Position numbers and translations under genes: made by a program. Source: CAZHGD01 sp964531735 (lineage in GTDB: Bacteria > Armatimonadota > UBA10988). From it: DNA of 25,521 bases. The stretch covers positions 1 through 25,521 of the forward strand of contig CAZHGD010000108.1 of NCBI GenBank assembly GCA_964531735.1, given 5' to 3'. The notes beneath the pieces were generated by a model. That model saw only the letters and a list, made by a program, of their open reading frames with translations. It was not told the origin of the DNA and did no database searches. Positions 1 to 8,376 of the stretch are shown in pieces (position 1 is the first letter of the stretch; each line of letters begins with the position of its first letter).

Positions 1-2
1 TG

Positions 3-35
3 AAGGTGATGATCCAGGTCAGCGACGACCACTAA
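3..35 (+). CDS. Possible C-terminal tail of a gene entering from the left edge
   Basis: The third plus-strand frame reads KVMIQVSDDH and then a TAA stop at 33-35. A perfect hairpin follows 28 bases later, as expected behind a gene end. Only ten residues are visible, so no product can be proposed, and the frame could be open by chance. If real, the gene converges on the lipoprotein gene that ends at 257. Confidence 0.3.
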   Translation, partial: KVMIQVSDDH

Positions 36-63
36 GCAGCCGGCCGGTGACGTTGTCCCGTAG

Positions 64-83
64 GGGCGACCCAAGGGTCGCCC
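64..83. terminator. Perfect GC-rich hairpin between convergent gene ends
   Basis: GGGCGACCC at 64-72 and its exact reverse complement GGGTCGCCC at 75-83 are separated by two bases, giving a very stable 9-bp stem. No T-tract follows on either strand. It lies between the possible plus-strand stop at 35 and the minus-strand stop at 257, so a bidirectional terminator or mRNA 3'-end stabiliser is the simplest reading. The rest of 36-256 shows nothing recognisable. Confidence 0.45.
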
Positions 84-256
84 GGCTGTGGGCCACCTAG
101 CGCCTACCGGGCAGTGACCGGGCGGGCACCAGGCCCCGCCCCGACCGGACAGGATCGCCGAGCGGCTGCTTAGCCGGCAGCGCACGGCCGCACCACGCCG
201 ACAGCGCGGAGCGCGGTCAGGCACGAGCGCGAATCCGTGCGGTGGCCCACCGGGCG

Positions 257-1714
257 CTACGGCGACGCGACGCGCCCCCAGAAGCGGTCCTCGTTGCCTG
301 GCACCGCCGACTGCACCACCAGCACCAGCCAGGCCGTCGCCCCGGCCGACGGCGCCCGGGTGAAGTCGGCGACGAAGTCGTCAGAACCCACATCACCGCC
401 GGTGCCGTCTCGGTCGGTCTGGTAGCGGCTGTAGCGCACGCCGGACGCGGCCCGCCCGGGTTCGGCACACAGCTTCAGCACCTCGCCGACGATCTTCTGG
501 TAGCGTTCGCGCCGGCCCAGACGCAGGTGGGCCAGAGCAGCGCCAAGCGAGCCCTCGGCCCACACCAGATCGGGGTACTGGTCCCAGTCGGTCTCGTCGG
601 CCACGCCGGCATAGGGACGGTACCCGGTGATGGTCCAGCCGGCTGTCGCGCCGGCGGGAGCCAGACTGGCCTGGAACACCCGGTCGGCCGTGTCGAGCGC
701 GGCGGCGGCCCGCTGGTCGTCGCCGATGGCGTGCAGGAACAGCGCGCCCCACGTGCAGCAGTCCAGGGCCTGCCCACGGTCGGTCTCGCCGACCTGGGCG
801 CCTTGGTAGAACCGCCCCTCTTCAGTGCTCCAGAGCCGCTCGGTCAAGGCCGTCCTGATCTCCGCAGCGGCCTGCCGGTAGCGCCTGGCCTGCTCCGGCG
901 CGACCACTCGCGCCGCGGCCTCCAGCAGGAAGAAGCAGTCGATGTTGTGCTCGGTCGAGACCCAGCTCAGATCGCCCTTCGTCAGCTTCTGGTAGTCGGC
1001 CGACCATCGCCCGGAGCCGCCCTTGATCAGCCCACGACGCGGGTCGTCGGCGCGGTCCACCGGCACCCGCTGCTTCAGGAGCCAGTCTGTGGCGCGCACG
1101 GCGAACGCCCGGAACTCGTCACCCTCGTTGGCCTGGTCGACCAACAGGGCGGCGTAGGCCGCCCAGGCCACCGTGCCACACCGGCGGTACGAGCGGTTGT
1201 AGAAGGTGTCGTCCGTGCTGTTCCACGAGAACCCGAGCGAGCCATCGGGCAACTGCATGGCGACCAGCGCGCGCAGCAGGCGCGTCGCTTCGGCCTTCCG
1301 TCCGGCCAGCGCCAAGGCGATGCTCTCGACGGCGGCATCGTAGGTCATGACCCGGCCGTACTGCGTGAGCACCGCCCAGGCAGGTGAGTCCACCGGCTCC
1401 TGGAAGCTGGGGATGACCGCCGCATCGGACGAGGGCGGCGGCAGCCGCAGCAGGTCATTGCCCAGCTCGTACCAGGGAGCGCTGGGCGCGAAGGGGGCCA
1501 TGTGCTTGAGCAGGTAGGCCAGGCCGCCCTCGCCGGCCGCAGTCAGGCCACCATCTGTTGGACGCGGAGTGGTGACCGTCGCGCCGCCGGCACCGGGGCT
1601 GTCTGGTTGGTGTTGTCCTTGGGGTTCCTTCCCGTCCATCACTGGGGCGGCGCGGTGGAAGCAGCCCGTCAGCAGCACCAGACTCAGGACGAGTACGACC
1701 GCGTGGATCCGCAT
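257..1714 (-). CDS. Lipoprotein with predicted six-hairpin (alpha/alpha barrel) glycosidase-like domain
   Basis: This is a 485-residue protein. It starts with a lipoprotein signal peptide: a short hydrophobic run and lipobox LLTGC, with Cys18 as the lipidated residue. A low-complexity Gly/Pro/Thr linker follows to about residue 60. The rest is alpha-helical with repeated Trp/Ala-rich segments, for example TVAWAAYAALL, STEHNIDCFFLLEAAARV, DCCTWGALFLHAIG and VWAEGSLGAALAHLRLG. This pattern is typical of (alpha/alpha)6-barrel sugar-active enzymes, and the STEHN segment recurs in uncharacterised members. A GGGGAG ribosome site lies 8-9 bases before the ATG at 1714. The gene follows the sigma factor gene by 121 bases on the same strand and may be its target or operon partner. 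Substrate and catalytic residues are unknown; the fold assignment is by pattern only. Confidence 0.75.
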   Translation of the reverse strand: MRIHAVVLVLSLVLLTGCFHRAAPVMDGKEPQGQHQPDSPGAGGATVTTPRPTDGGLTAAGEGGLAYLLKHMAPFAPSAPWYELGNDLLRLPPPSSDAAVIPSFQEPVDSPAWAVLTQYGRVMTYDAAVESIALALAGRKAEATRLLRALVAMQLPDGSLGFSWNSTDDTFYNRSYRRCGTVAWAAYAALLVDQANEGDEFRAFAVRATDWLLKQRVPVDRADDPRRGLIKGGSGRWSADYQKLTKGDLSWVSTEHNIDCFFLLEAAARVVAPEQARRYRQAAAEIRTALTERLWSTEEGRFYQGAQVGETDRGQALDCCTWGALFLHAIGDDQRAAAALDTADRVFQASLAPAGATAGWTITGYRPYAGVADETDWDQYPDLVWAEGSLGAALAHLRLGRRERYQKIVGEVLKLCAEPGRAASGVRYSRYQTDRDGTGGDVGSDDFVADFTRAPSAGATAWLVLVVQSAVPGNEDRFWGRVASP

Positions 1715-1835
1715 GTCAGTGCTCCCCGAAGCGCGCCCGAGCGCGGATCGGTGCTTACCCTTACGCCTGACCGAGCCTGATCTTGGGCCGAGGGCAGCGC
1801 AGCTCCGGGCCGACTGGGCGCGGGGGCGCGGGCAA

Positions 1836-2504
1836 CTACCGGGCCGGGCGGCCGCCGGCGCGGTCGCGCAGCGTCTTCCGGGCCCGCTGCATCAGCGCGC
1901 GCGCCCGCGGCAGCGCGAGGCCGAGTTGGGCCGCGATCTCGGACTCGGTGCCGCCGTCAAGCCAGAGCTCGGCGACCTGACACAGGCCAGCGTCGGTCTG
2001 TCCGAGGTCCTCTGCCGCGTCGCGCACCGAGCAGGCCAGCACGGCCGTCCAGGTGGGGTCGTCATCGCTGCCGGGCGCCGGCAGCACGTCGAGCTGCGGC
2101 GAGCCGGAGCGAACCTGCCCCCTCAGCTTCGCCTGCCGCCACAGGCTGATGAACCGATGCCGCAAGGCCACCCGGACCAACCGGTCGAGCGGGCTGATGG
2201 CGCCGCTGGACAGCCACGCCGGCACGGCCTTGGCCACGAGGTGCAGGCACGCTTCGTCGACCATCGCCTCGGCGTTGCACAGGTCGCTGGCGGGATCCAC
2301 CAGCTCGATGCGCCGGGCCCACCGGCGGGCCTGGAAGTCCACGATCCGCCGATAGGCGTCATCCGAGAGCAGGAACTCGATGGCGTGCGGGTGGCGACCG
2401 GCCACGTGGCGCGCCAGGCAGATCGAGGCCGCCCGGTTCTGCCGACAGAAGCGGGTCCGACGGGTCCAGCAGCAGAGCCAACATGGACCATCGGTCGGCG
2501 GCAT
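1836..2504 (-). CDS. ECF-like sigma-70 family RNA polymerase sigma factor
   Basis: About 222 residues if the ATG at 2504 is used. Residues ~78-130 resemble sigma region 2, with the helix SPLDRLVRVALRHRFISLWRQ playing the usual role of a basic -10-recognising segment. Residues ~165-215 resemble region 4: Gln/Asp-rich start, AELWLDGGTESEIAAQLGL as the helix-turn-helix, then a basic helix RARALMQRARKTLRDRA that would bind the -35 element. No anti-sigma gene is adjacent; the next gene downstream encodes a lipoprotein. The start is uncertain. The first ~45 residues are Cys/Arg-rich and unlike the family, no good Shine-Dalgarno site precedes the ATG, and a GTG at about 2405 is an alternative. Stop and reading frame are firm, the family fairly so. 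Confidence 0.7.
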   Translation of the reverse strand: MPPTDGPCWLCCWTRRTRFCRQNRAASICLARHVAGRHPHAIEFLLSDDAYRRIVDFQARRWARRIELVDPASDLCNAEAMVDEACLHLVAKAVPAWLSSGAISPLDRLVRVALRHRFISLWRQAKLRGQVRSGSPQLDVLPAPGSDDDPTWTAVLACSVRDAAEDLGQTDAGLCQVAELWLDGGTESEIAAQLGLALPRARALMQRARKTLRDRAGGRPAR

Positions 2505-2683
2505 CCGGCCGCGGTCCGGGTCATCGTCCACGCCGCTGCCCCTGCCTTGGCGGGCCGGCCCACAACGGCCATGCAACTGGCGTGCTCTTCGCGACGGCCT
2601 GACCGCCACCTCCGTCGACTCCGCCCAGTGGGTCTGGCGCCGCACTGCTCGTTGCGCTACAGTTCGGGCGCAGGAGTTGGGCC
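2505..2683. promoter_or_regulatory. Divergent intergenic region between sigma factor and FAD oxidoreductase genes
   Basis: This 179-bp region separates two divergent genes and must hold promoters for both if the sigma factor start is right. On plus, TACAGT at 2658-2663 resembles a -10 box, but the 17-base-spaced upstream hexamer matches poorly. AGGAG, 7-8 bases before the ATG at 2684, is a clear ribosome site. A 10-bp palindrome GGGCCGGCCC sits at 2552-2561. Nothing here is strong enough to fix a promoter. Confidence 0.3.
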
Positions 2684-4276
2684 ATGTCGTCTGAGCGCGT
2701 GGACGTACTGGTGGTCGGCGGAGGCCTGGGCGGGTGTGCCGCCGCGCTGGCCGCGGCGTCGCTGGGCGCCAACGTGCTCCTCACCGAGGTCACCGATTGG
2801 CTCGGCGGCCAGCTCACGAGCCAGTTGGTGCCGCCCGACGAGCACCCCTGGATCGAGTCGTTCGGCTGCACGCAGCGCTACCGGCAGTTGCGTCAGGGCA
2901 TCCGCCGGTACTATCGCGAGCACTACCCACTGACCGCGACCGCTCGGGCCAACCCGCACCTCAATCCCGGCCAGGGCTCCGTATCGCGGCTGTGCGGCGA
3001 GCCCCGCGTGGCTCTGGCCGTACTCGAGGAGATGCTGGCCTGGCACCGCACCAGCCGTCGCCTACAGGTGTGGCTGGAGCATGAACCGGTGGCCGTCGCC
3101 ACCGACGGTGACAAGGTGACCGGCGTCTGCTTGCGCGACCGGCGCTCCGGCGCGTTGCGCGACGTCGAGGCGGCCTACGTCATCGACGCCACCGAACTGG
3201 GTGACCTGCTGCCGCTCGCGAGCGTCGAATACGTCACCGGCGCCGAATCACAGAGCGAGACCGGCGAGCCGCACGCCCCGACCGGCGCCGCTCGACCGGA
3301 CAACCAGCAGGCGTTCACCTGGTGCCTCGCGCTGGGCTACGACCCGGACGCTGAGCACGTTAGCGACCCACCGGCCTCGTACGCGCGCTGGCGCGACTAT
3401 GTGCCGCCGTTGCAGCCCGCCTGGCCGGGCCGCCTGCTGGCCTGGGAGTACTCCAGCCCGGCCACGCTGGTGCCGCGCAAGCTCGGTCTGTTTCCGGATC
3501 AGCGTGAGCCCGACGCCCCGTCGATGTGGGTCTACCGGCGCATCGTGCACGCGGGTCACTACGCCGCAGCCGACCGGCCGCACGAGGTGACTGTGGTCAA
3601 CTGGCCGGCCAACGACTACCTCGCCGGGACCCTCGTCGACCGCCCGACCGCTGACGTCGAGCGGGCACTCCAGGAATCGCGCGAGCTGTCGCTCTCACTG
3701 GTGCACTGGCTGCAGACCGAGGCGCCGCGTCCCGACGGTGGTTGCGGCTGGCCCGGTCTCTACCTGCGCGGCGACATCAGCGGTACGGCAGACGGACTGG
3801 CGAAGTACCCGTACGTGCGCGAGGCCCGCCGCATCCGGGCTGAGTACACCATCACGGAGCGCGACGTCGGCGTCGAGGCTCGCGGGCAGGCCGAAACCGC
3901 CGAGCGCTACACCGACCGCGTCGGCGTCGGCGCCTACCGCATCGACCTGCACCCGAGCACCGGCGGCGACAACTACCTCGACACCGCCTGTCATCCCTTC
4001 TGGATCCCGCTCGGCGCGCTGCTGCCCGTACGCGTGGAGAACCTGCTGCCAGCCTGCAAAAACCTCGGCACCACCCATATCACCAACGGCTGCTACCGGC
4101 TGCACCCGGTGGAATGGAACCTCGGCGAGGTGGCCGGCGCGCTGGCCGCCTTCTGCCTGCAACGCGGCACGGCCCCACGGCACGTGCGGGCCAAGCCCGA
4201 GCTGCTGGGCGACTTCCAGCGGCTGCTGACCGCTCAGGGCGTGGAGATCGACTGGCCGCGCACGCGCCCTCTGTAA
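2684..4276 (+). CDS. FAD-dependent oxidoreductase (FAD_oxidored-like, cytoplasmic)
   Basis: A 530-residue flavoprotein without a signal peptide. The N-terminus VDVLVVGGGLGG is a dinucleotide-binding fold with GxGxxG at residues 12-17, and Glu35 ends the second strand where it would contact the FAD ribose. DWLGGQLTSQ (about 38-47) is the conserved second FAD contact of this group. A C-terminal block, PLGALLPVRVENLLPACKNL then GTTHITNGCYRLHP, closes the FAD site and is the hallmark of the PF12831-type family, which includes proteins loosely annotated as xanthan-lyase-associated oxidoreductases. Electron acceptor and substrate are unknown; sugar-related oxidation is an inference from the surrounding genes. 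AGGAG precedes the ATG. The gene converges on a second member of the same family, with the stops separated by only GGCGCC. Confidence 0.85.
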   Translation: MSSERVDVLVVGGGLGGCAAALAAASLGANVLLTEVTDWLGGQLTSQLVPPDEHPWIESFGCTQRYRQLRQGIRRYYREHYPLTATARANPHLNPGQGSVSRLCGEPRVALAVLEEMLAWHRTSRRLQVWLEHEPVAVATDGDKVTGVCLRDRRSGALRDVEAAYVIDATELGDLLPLASVEYVTGAESQSETGEPHAPTGAARPDNQQAFTWCLALGYDPDAEHVSDPPASYARWRDYVPPLQPAWPGRLLAWEYSSPATLVPRKLGLFPDQREPDAPSMWVYRRIVHAGHYAAADRPHEVTVVNWPANDYLAGTLVDRPTADVERALQESRELSLSLVHWLQTEAPRPDGGCGWPGLYLRGDISGTADGLAKYPYVREARRIRAEYTITERDVGVEARGQAETAERYTDRVGVGAYRIDLHPSTGGDNYLDTACHPFWIPLGALLPVRVENLLPACKNLGTTHITNGCYRLHPVEWNLGEVAGALAAFCLQRGTAPRHVRAKPELLGDFQRLLTAQGVEIDWPRTRPL

Positions 4277-4282
4277 GGCGCC

Positions 4283-6919
4283 TCAATCGGTCGCGCCCCG
4301 GTCCACCCAGGCAGCGACGAGACCGTGCAGCTCGGCCATGGCGCGCCAGCGGCGGACTTCGGCCCCGGCCTCCAGCCGCGGCGTCGGCAGGCCGTGCAGG
4401 CTGGCCAGCCGCGCCAGCACCGCGTCCACTTCGTCGCCGGTCAGCGCCCGCGGCACGTCCGGCACGAAGGCGGCTCGCCCGCGCCAGCTCGGCCAGGGCA
4501 TCGCGGCCAGCCAGCCGCGTAGCGCCGCGCCGGTGAGCGGGCCGTCGGGCTCGGCCGTGTAGGCCGGGAAGGCGCCAAAGGTGCCGAACAGGTTGAACCC
4601 CTCGCGGCCAGGCTTGCCCGGCGGCACGTCGTCGAACAAGGTCAGCACCTGACCCGAGCGCAACAGGGCCAGTTGCAGCCGCGCCAGCGGCACCTCACGG
4701 ATGGTGGCGCCGCGGTCGAGGCAGAGCTGCGCCGCCGCGCCGGCCGCGGTGCCCACCGCCATGAACACCGGCTCCATGCGCAAGGTGCCGTACCCGATGT
4801 GCGTGGCCGACAGCGCGCAGGCCACCAGCACGTTGTCGAGGCCGCGGGGCGTCAGCACGCCATAGGGGATCTGGTACGGCTTGGTCTCGCCGCGCGCCAG
4901 GTAGAAGAAGCCCTCCAGCAGATCCGGGTTGCCGGGCTGGCGGCCGCCGGTGGCGTGGCTGTCCATGGGATAGGCGCCCACGGCGATGCTGTCGCGGCGC
5001 GCCGGCGGGCGCTGCGCACCGGGTGCGGCGCCGGCCTGTAGCTCGCTGAAGACCACTTCGCCCAGGATGCGGCGCGCCTCGCGCACATAGAGCTGCGACG
5101 GCCAGCTCTCGAGCTCGGGGAACTCGTCGCGCGCCAGGCACCAGGACTGCGCGCTGACGCGCATGCGCTCCGGCACCTCCGGGTCGTGGCGCAGAAACCA
5201 CAGCAGGCCCAGGAGGTGGTCCCGATGGCGCTCGGCGATGGTCTCGCGCGTCGCCCAGTTGGCCTCCGGGTAGGCGTCCGCGCCGCCGATCAGGTCGCTG
5301 GACGGGTCGCCCTGCGGGTGGTTGTTCGCATCGGCCTTGCCGCCAGGCAACGGCAGAATCGACAGCACATCCTCAAGCACCTTGAGCTTGCCCCGCTGCA
5401 GGTCGCGCAGCAGGCCGAGATAGGCTTGGCGCTCATAGCGCTCCGGCTGCGGCCAAGGCCGCCGGTTGGCCACGTCGCGCGTCAGGCAGAGGCGATAGTT
5501 GTACGCCTGCACCAACTTGTCGCCGGTGCCGACCACCTCCACCACGCGCCGTTCCCAGACCTGCCACCACAGCTTGCCGGCATGTGGTTCGCCGGTGTCC
5601 GCGCGGCCCTCACGACCAACCCGGTACGGCGCGCCGGCCAGCGCGGCCAGGTCGCCTTCGTAGCTGGCATCGATGAACACCGGCGCGCGCACCACGGCGC
5701 GCACCGCGCGCTCGCGGCTGTGCAGCGTGATCGACCGCACCCGACCATTGGCGACGGCGGCGCCGACGATGTGCGCGCCGCGCACCAGGCGCACCTGCGG
5801 CAGTTCACCCAGCCACTGCTCGAACACCTGGCGCGCCACCCGCGGCTCGAAGTAGAGCCCGCCACGTTTGGCGGCGGCGGCCGCCGCCGACGTGCCGGCC
5901 ACCGCGGCATAGTGCCGATCCACCGCGCCCGTGAACTCCGTGAACAGGCCACCGAGGGCGTTCACCGAGCCGAAGTCAGTGCGCGACAACCCGCCGCTCA
6001 TCATGCCGCCGATGAAGTCGGACGGCTCGATCAGCAGCACCTGCGTACCGGCCCGGCCGAGCGTGATGGCAGCGGCAATGCCGGCTGGTGTCGCGCCGTA
6101 GACCACCACCTCGGCGGTGCCCGGCGCCAGACGCGCCAAGGTCTCGGGCGGCGTCACGAGAGCGACGGGCCGCGACGGGCCGGCGCCGACGGCCTCCAGG
6201 CGGTACTCGTAGCGCGTCCGCGGCGCAAGCGTCTGGTCCAGGTAGGCCAGCGTTCCGGCGCCCAGCGTCGCCACCGGGCTGCCATTGCGGTGCAACCGGT
6301 AGCCCTGCGCCGGCGCCGGCCGGCAGGACCAGCGCAGGCGCACCGCCCGCGGCCCGACCGCGCGCGCGTCGAGAACGGGTGTCGCCGGCCGCGGCGGGAA
6401 CGACTCGAGCTGCACGCTCTCCACGGCCGAGCCGTCACCCAGCACGAGGTAGACGTCGTCCAGACTGCCGACCTGGTTCCAGAACGGCAGTGCGGCCGAC
6501 CGGCGCGACTCACCACCGGGCGAGGTCATCGTGACCGTCAGCCGGCCGTCGTCGCGGTCCAGGCACAGCGCGATGGTCACCGCCGACCCGAGCGGCACTG
6601 GCCACAGGCCGTGGGCGCGCTGACCGTCGAACCAGGCCAGCTGCCCGTCGTCACCGATCTGGAGCTGGCAGGCCCGGTTGGTCGGTCGGCTCGGGTCGCC
6701 CAGCGCCAGACCGAACTGGCAGCGCAACGCGGCCACTGACTGCGCGGGGCGGAGGGCGAAGCGCACCTCGGCCCACGGGCCGATGGTCACGCCGGCTTGG
6801 TGGATGGGGCGCGCGCCATTGGCCGGCGGGCCGACCGCCCAGCCAGCCGCGCCGTCATCGACGCGCCAAGTCTGGGCCGAGGCCAACGTGCTCGCCAGCA
6901 ACAGACCGAGCCATCTCAT
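4283..6919 (-). CDS. Secreted FAD-dependent oxidoreductase with N-terminal beta-sandwich and FN3-like domains
   Basis: This is an 878-residue protein from the ATG at 6919, chosen because a GGAGGT ribosome site lies 7 bases upstream; a longer frame begins at 6964. MRWLGLLLASTLASAQ is a Sec-type signal peptide. Residues ~16-175 form a beta-rich carbohydrate-binding or lectin-like sandwich. Residues ~178-257 resemble a fibronectin type III domain (RLRWSCRPAPAQGYRLHRNG ... YEYRLEAVG). From ~268 comes the flavin domain with VVVYGATPAGIAAAI, then LLIEPSDFIGGMMSGG. The C-terminal FAD block IPYGVLTPRGLDNVLVACAL / SATHIGYGTLRMEP is present and homologous to that of the convergent neighbour. A further helical tail of ~130 residues is unassigned. 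Family membership is firm; substrate is unknown. An exported flavoprotein without a clear Tat motif is odd. Confidence 0.85.
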   Translation of the reverse strand: MRWLGLLLASTLASAQTWRVDDGAAGWAVGPPANGARPIHQAGVTIGPWAEVRFALRPAQSVAALRCQFGLALGDPSRPTNRACQLQIGDDGQLAWFDGQRAHGLWPVPLGSAVTIALCLDRDDGRLTVTMTSPGGESRRSAALPFWNQVGSLDDVYLVLGDGSAVESVQLESFPPRPATPVLDARAVGPRAVRLRWSCRPAPAQGYRLHRNGSPVATLGAGTLAYLDQTLAPRTRYEYRLEAVGAGPSRPVALVTPPETLARLAPGTAEVVVYGATPAGIAAAITLGRAGTQVLLIEPSDFIGGMMSGGLSRTDFGSVNALGGLFTEFTGAVDRHYAAVAGTSAAAAAAKRGGLYFEPRVARQVFEQWLGELPQVRLVRGAHIVGAAVANGRVRSITLHSRERAVRAVVRAPVFIDASYEGDLAALAGAPYRVGREGRADTGEPHAGKLWWQVWERRVVEVVGTGDKLVQAYNYRLCLTRDVANRRPWPQPERYERQAYLGLLRDLQRGKLKVLEDVLSILPLPGGKADANNHPQGDPSSDLIGGADAYPEANWATRETIAERHRDHLLGLLWFLRHDPEVPERMRVSAQSWCLARDEFPELESWPSQLYVREARRILGEVVFSELQAGAAPGAQRPPARRDSIAVGAYPMDSHATGGRQPGNPDLLEGFFYLARGETKPYQIPYGVLTPRGLDNVLVACALSATHIGYGTLRMEPVFMAVGTAAGAAAQLCLDRGATIREVPLARLQLALLRSGQVLTLFDDVPPGKPGREGFNLFGTFGAFPAYTAEPDGPLTGAALRGWLAAMPWPSWRGRAAFVPDVPRALTGDEVDAVLARLASLHGLPTPRLEAGAEVRRWRAMAELHGLVAAWVDRGATD

Positions 6920-7046
6920 CGCGCGCACCTCCCGCCGAGCCGATTGTGGGCGGCCGATCGGCACACGTCAAGCCCGGTCGCCGCGAGCGGCAGGACACCG
7001 GCTGCGGCGGTCGAATGGCCCGGCCGCAAGCAACCGAGGAAAGTGA

Positions 7047-8366
7047 ATGCGCGCGAACCCGCCTGCGACGTCCGCTGCCTGGCACGAGCGAGCCACTCAG
7101 GTCATGCCCGGCGGTGTCAACAGCCCGGTCCGAGCCTTCCGGGGCGTCGGCGGCGACCCGGTGTACTTCGTCCGCGGCCAGGGCGCCCACCTCGAGGCGG
7201 TCGATGGTCGACAGTACCTCGACTACGTCGCCAGTTGGGGCCCGCTCATTCTGGGCCACGCGCATCCGGCCGTGGTCGAGGCGGTCAGCCGCGCCGTGCG
7301 TGACGGCTTCAGCTTCGGCGCGGCAACGCCGTTCGAGGTGGCCCTGGCCGAGACCATCGTCGCCGCCGTGCCATCGGTCGAGGTCGTGCGCCTGGTCTGC
7401 TCCGGCACTGAGGCCGGCATGGCGGCCGTGCGCGTCGCTCGCGGGTGCACCGGACGCGACCGCCTGATCAAGTTCGACGGCTGCTACCACGGCCATGCCG
7501 ACAGCCTGCTGGTGGCCGCCGGGTCCGGTGTGGCCACCTTCGGCCTGCCGGATTCGCCCGGCGTGCCGGCCTCGCTCGCCGAACTGACGCTGTCGCTGCC
7601 CTTCGGCGATCTCCAGGCCGTCGCCGACGCGCTGGCACGCCACGGCAACGAAGTGGCGGCGATTCTGGTCGAGCCCGTCGCCGGCAATATGGGCGTGGTC
7701 GACCCGCCGCGCGAGTTTCTCGTCGGCCTGCGCGAGCTGTGCGATCGGCACGGCGTGTTGCTGGTCTTCGATGAAGTGATGACCGGGTTCCGCGTCGCGT
7801 ACGCGGGTGCGCAGTCGCGCGCCGAGGTGACTCCGGACCTGAGCATGTTCGGCAAGGTCATCGGCGGCGGCTTCCCGCTCGCCGCCTACGGTGGTCGGGC
7901 CGACATCATGCGCCAGGTGGCGCCGGCCGGACCGATCTACCAGGCCGGCACTCTGAGTGGTAATCCGGTCGCCGTCGCCGCGGGCCAGGCGACGCTGGAC
8001 GTGCTCCGCGAGACCGACCCCTACGCGCAGTTGGAGGGCCGCGCCGCGCGGCTGCAGGCCGGTCTGGCCGAAGCCGCGCGCGCCGCCGGCGTGCCGGTGA
8101 CCGTCAACCGGGCCGGCGCCATGCTGACCGTCTTCTTCCAGGATGGCCCGGTGACCGACTACGCCACGGCCAAGCAGAGCGACACGGCGCGATTCGCCAG
8201 CTTCTTCCACGCCATGCTGGAGCGCGGCGTCTACCTGCCGCCATCGCAGTTCGAGGCATGGTTCCCCGGCACGGCCCACAACGAGGCGCTGATCGAGCAG
8301 ACCATCGCCGCCGCCGCCGATGCCTTCGGTGACTGCCAGGACAACGGCTGGCCGCGGCCGGCGTAA
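7047..8366 (+). CDS. hemL: Glutamate-1-semialdehyde 2,1-aminomutase
   Basis: A PLP enzyme of the C5 tetrapyrrole pathway that converts glutamate-1-semialdehyde to 5-aminolevulinate in the cytoplasm. The 439 residues match the usual HemL length. Visible signatures are MPGGVNSPVRAF near the N-terminus, SGTEAGMAAVRVARG (canonical SGTEATMSA) at ~119, KFDGCYHGH at ~142, EPVAGNMGV at ~209, FDEVMTGFRV with the PLP-ring Asp242, and MFGKVIGGGFPLAAYGG with Lys270 as the Schiff-base lysine. GAGGAAAG lies just before the ATG. It is followed 10 bases later by the CYTH gene. The region upstream to 6920 is shared divergently with the secreted FAD oxidoreductase; I see no convincing promoter there. Confidence 0.96.
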   Translation: MRANPPATSAAWHERATQVMPGGVNSPVRAFRGVGGDPVYFVRGQGAHLEAVDGRQYLDYVASWGPLILGHAHPAVVEAVSRAVRDGFSFGAATPFEVALAETIVAAVPSVEVVRLVCSGTEAGMAAVRVARGCTGRDRLIKFDGCYHGHADSLLVAAGSGVATFGLPDSPGVPASLAELTLSLPFGDLQAVADALARHGNEVAAILVEPVAGNMGVVDPPREFLVGLRELCDRHGVLLVFDEVMTGFRVAYAGAQSRAEVTPDLSMFGKVIGGGFPLAAYGGRADIMRQVAPAGPIYQAGTLSGNPVAVAAGQATLDVLRETDPYAQLEGRAARLQAGLAEAARAAGVPVTVNRAGAMLTVFFQDGPVTDYATAKQSDTARFASFFHAMLERGVYLPPSQFEAWFPGTAHNEALIEQTIAAAADAFGDCQDNGWPRPA

Positions 8367-8376
8367 GGGTGACGCC

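Noticed and set aside
2552..2561. Palindrome GGGCCGGCCC in the divergent sigma/FAD region as an operator
   Set aside because: Short G/C palindromes are expected often by chance at this base composition and nothing ties it to a promoter.
1569..2933. Plus-strand open frame of ~454 codons across the sigma factor gene
   Set aside because: Overlaps the lipoprotein start, the sigma factor and the FAD oxidoreductase start in other frames; composition is that of shadow translation.
5186..6739. Plus-strand open frame of ~517 codons
   Set aside because: It lies fully antisense to the secreted FAD oxidoreductase, and its translation is low-complexity (Arg/His/Gln-rich) without domain signatures.
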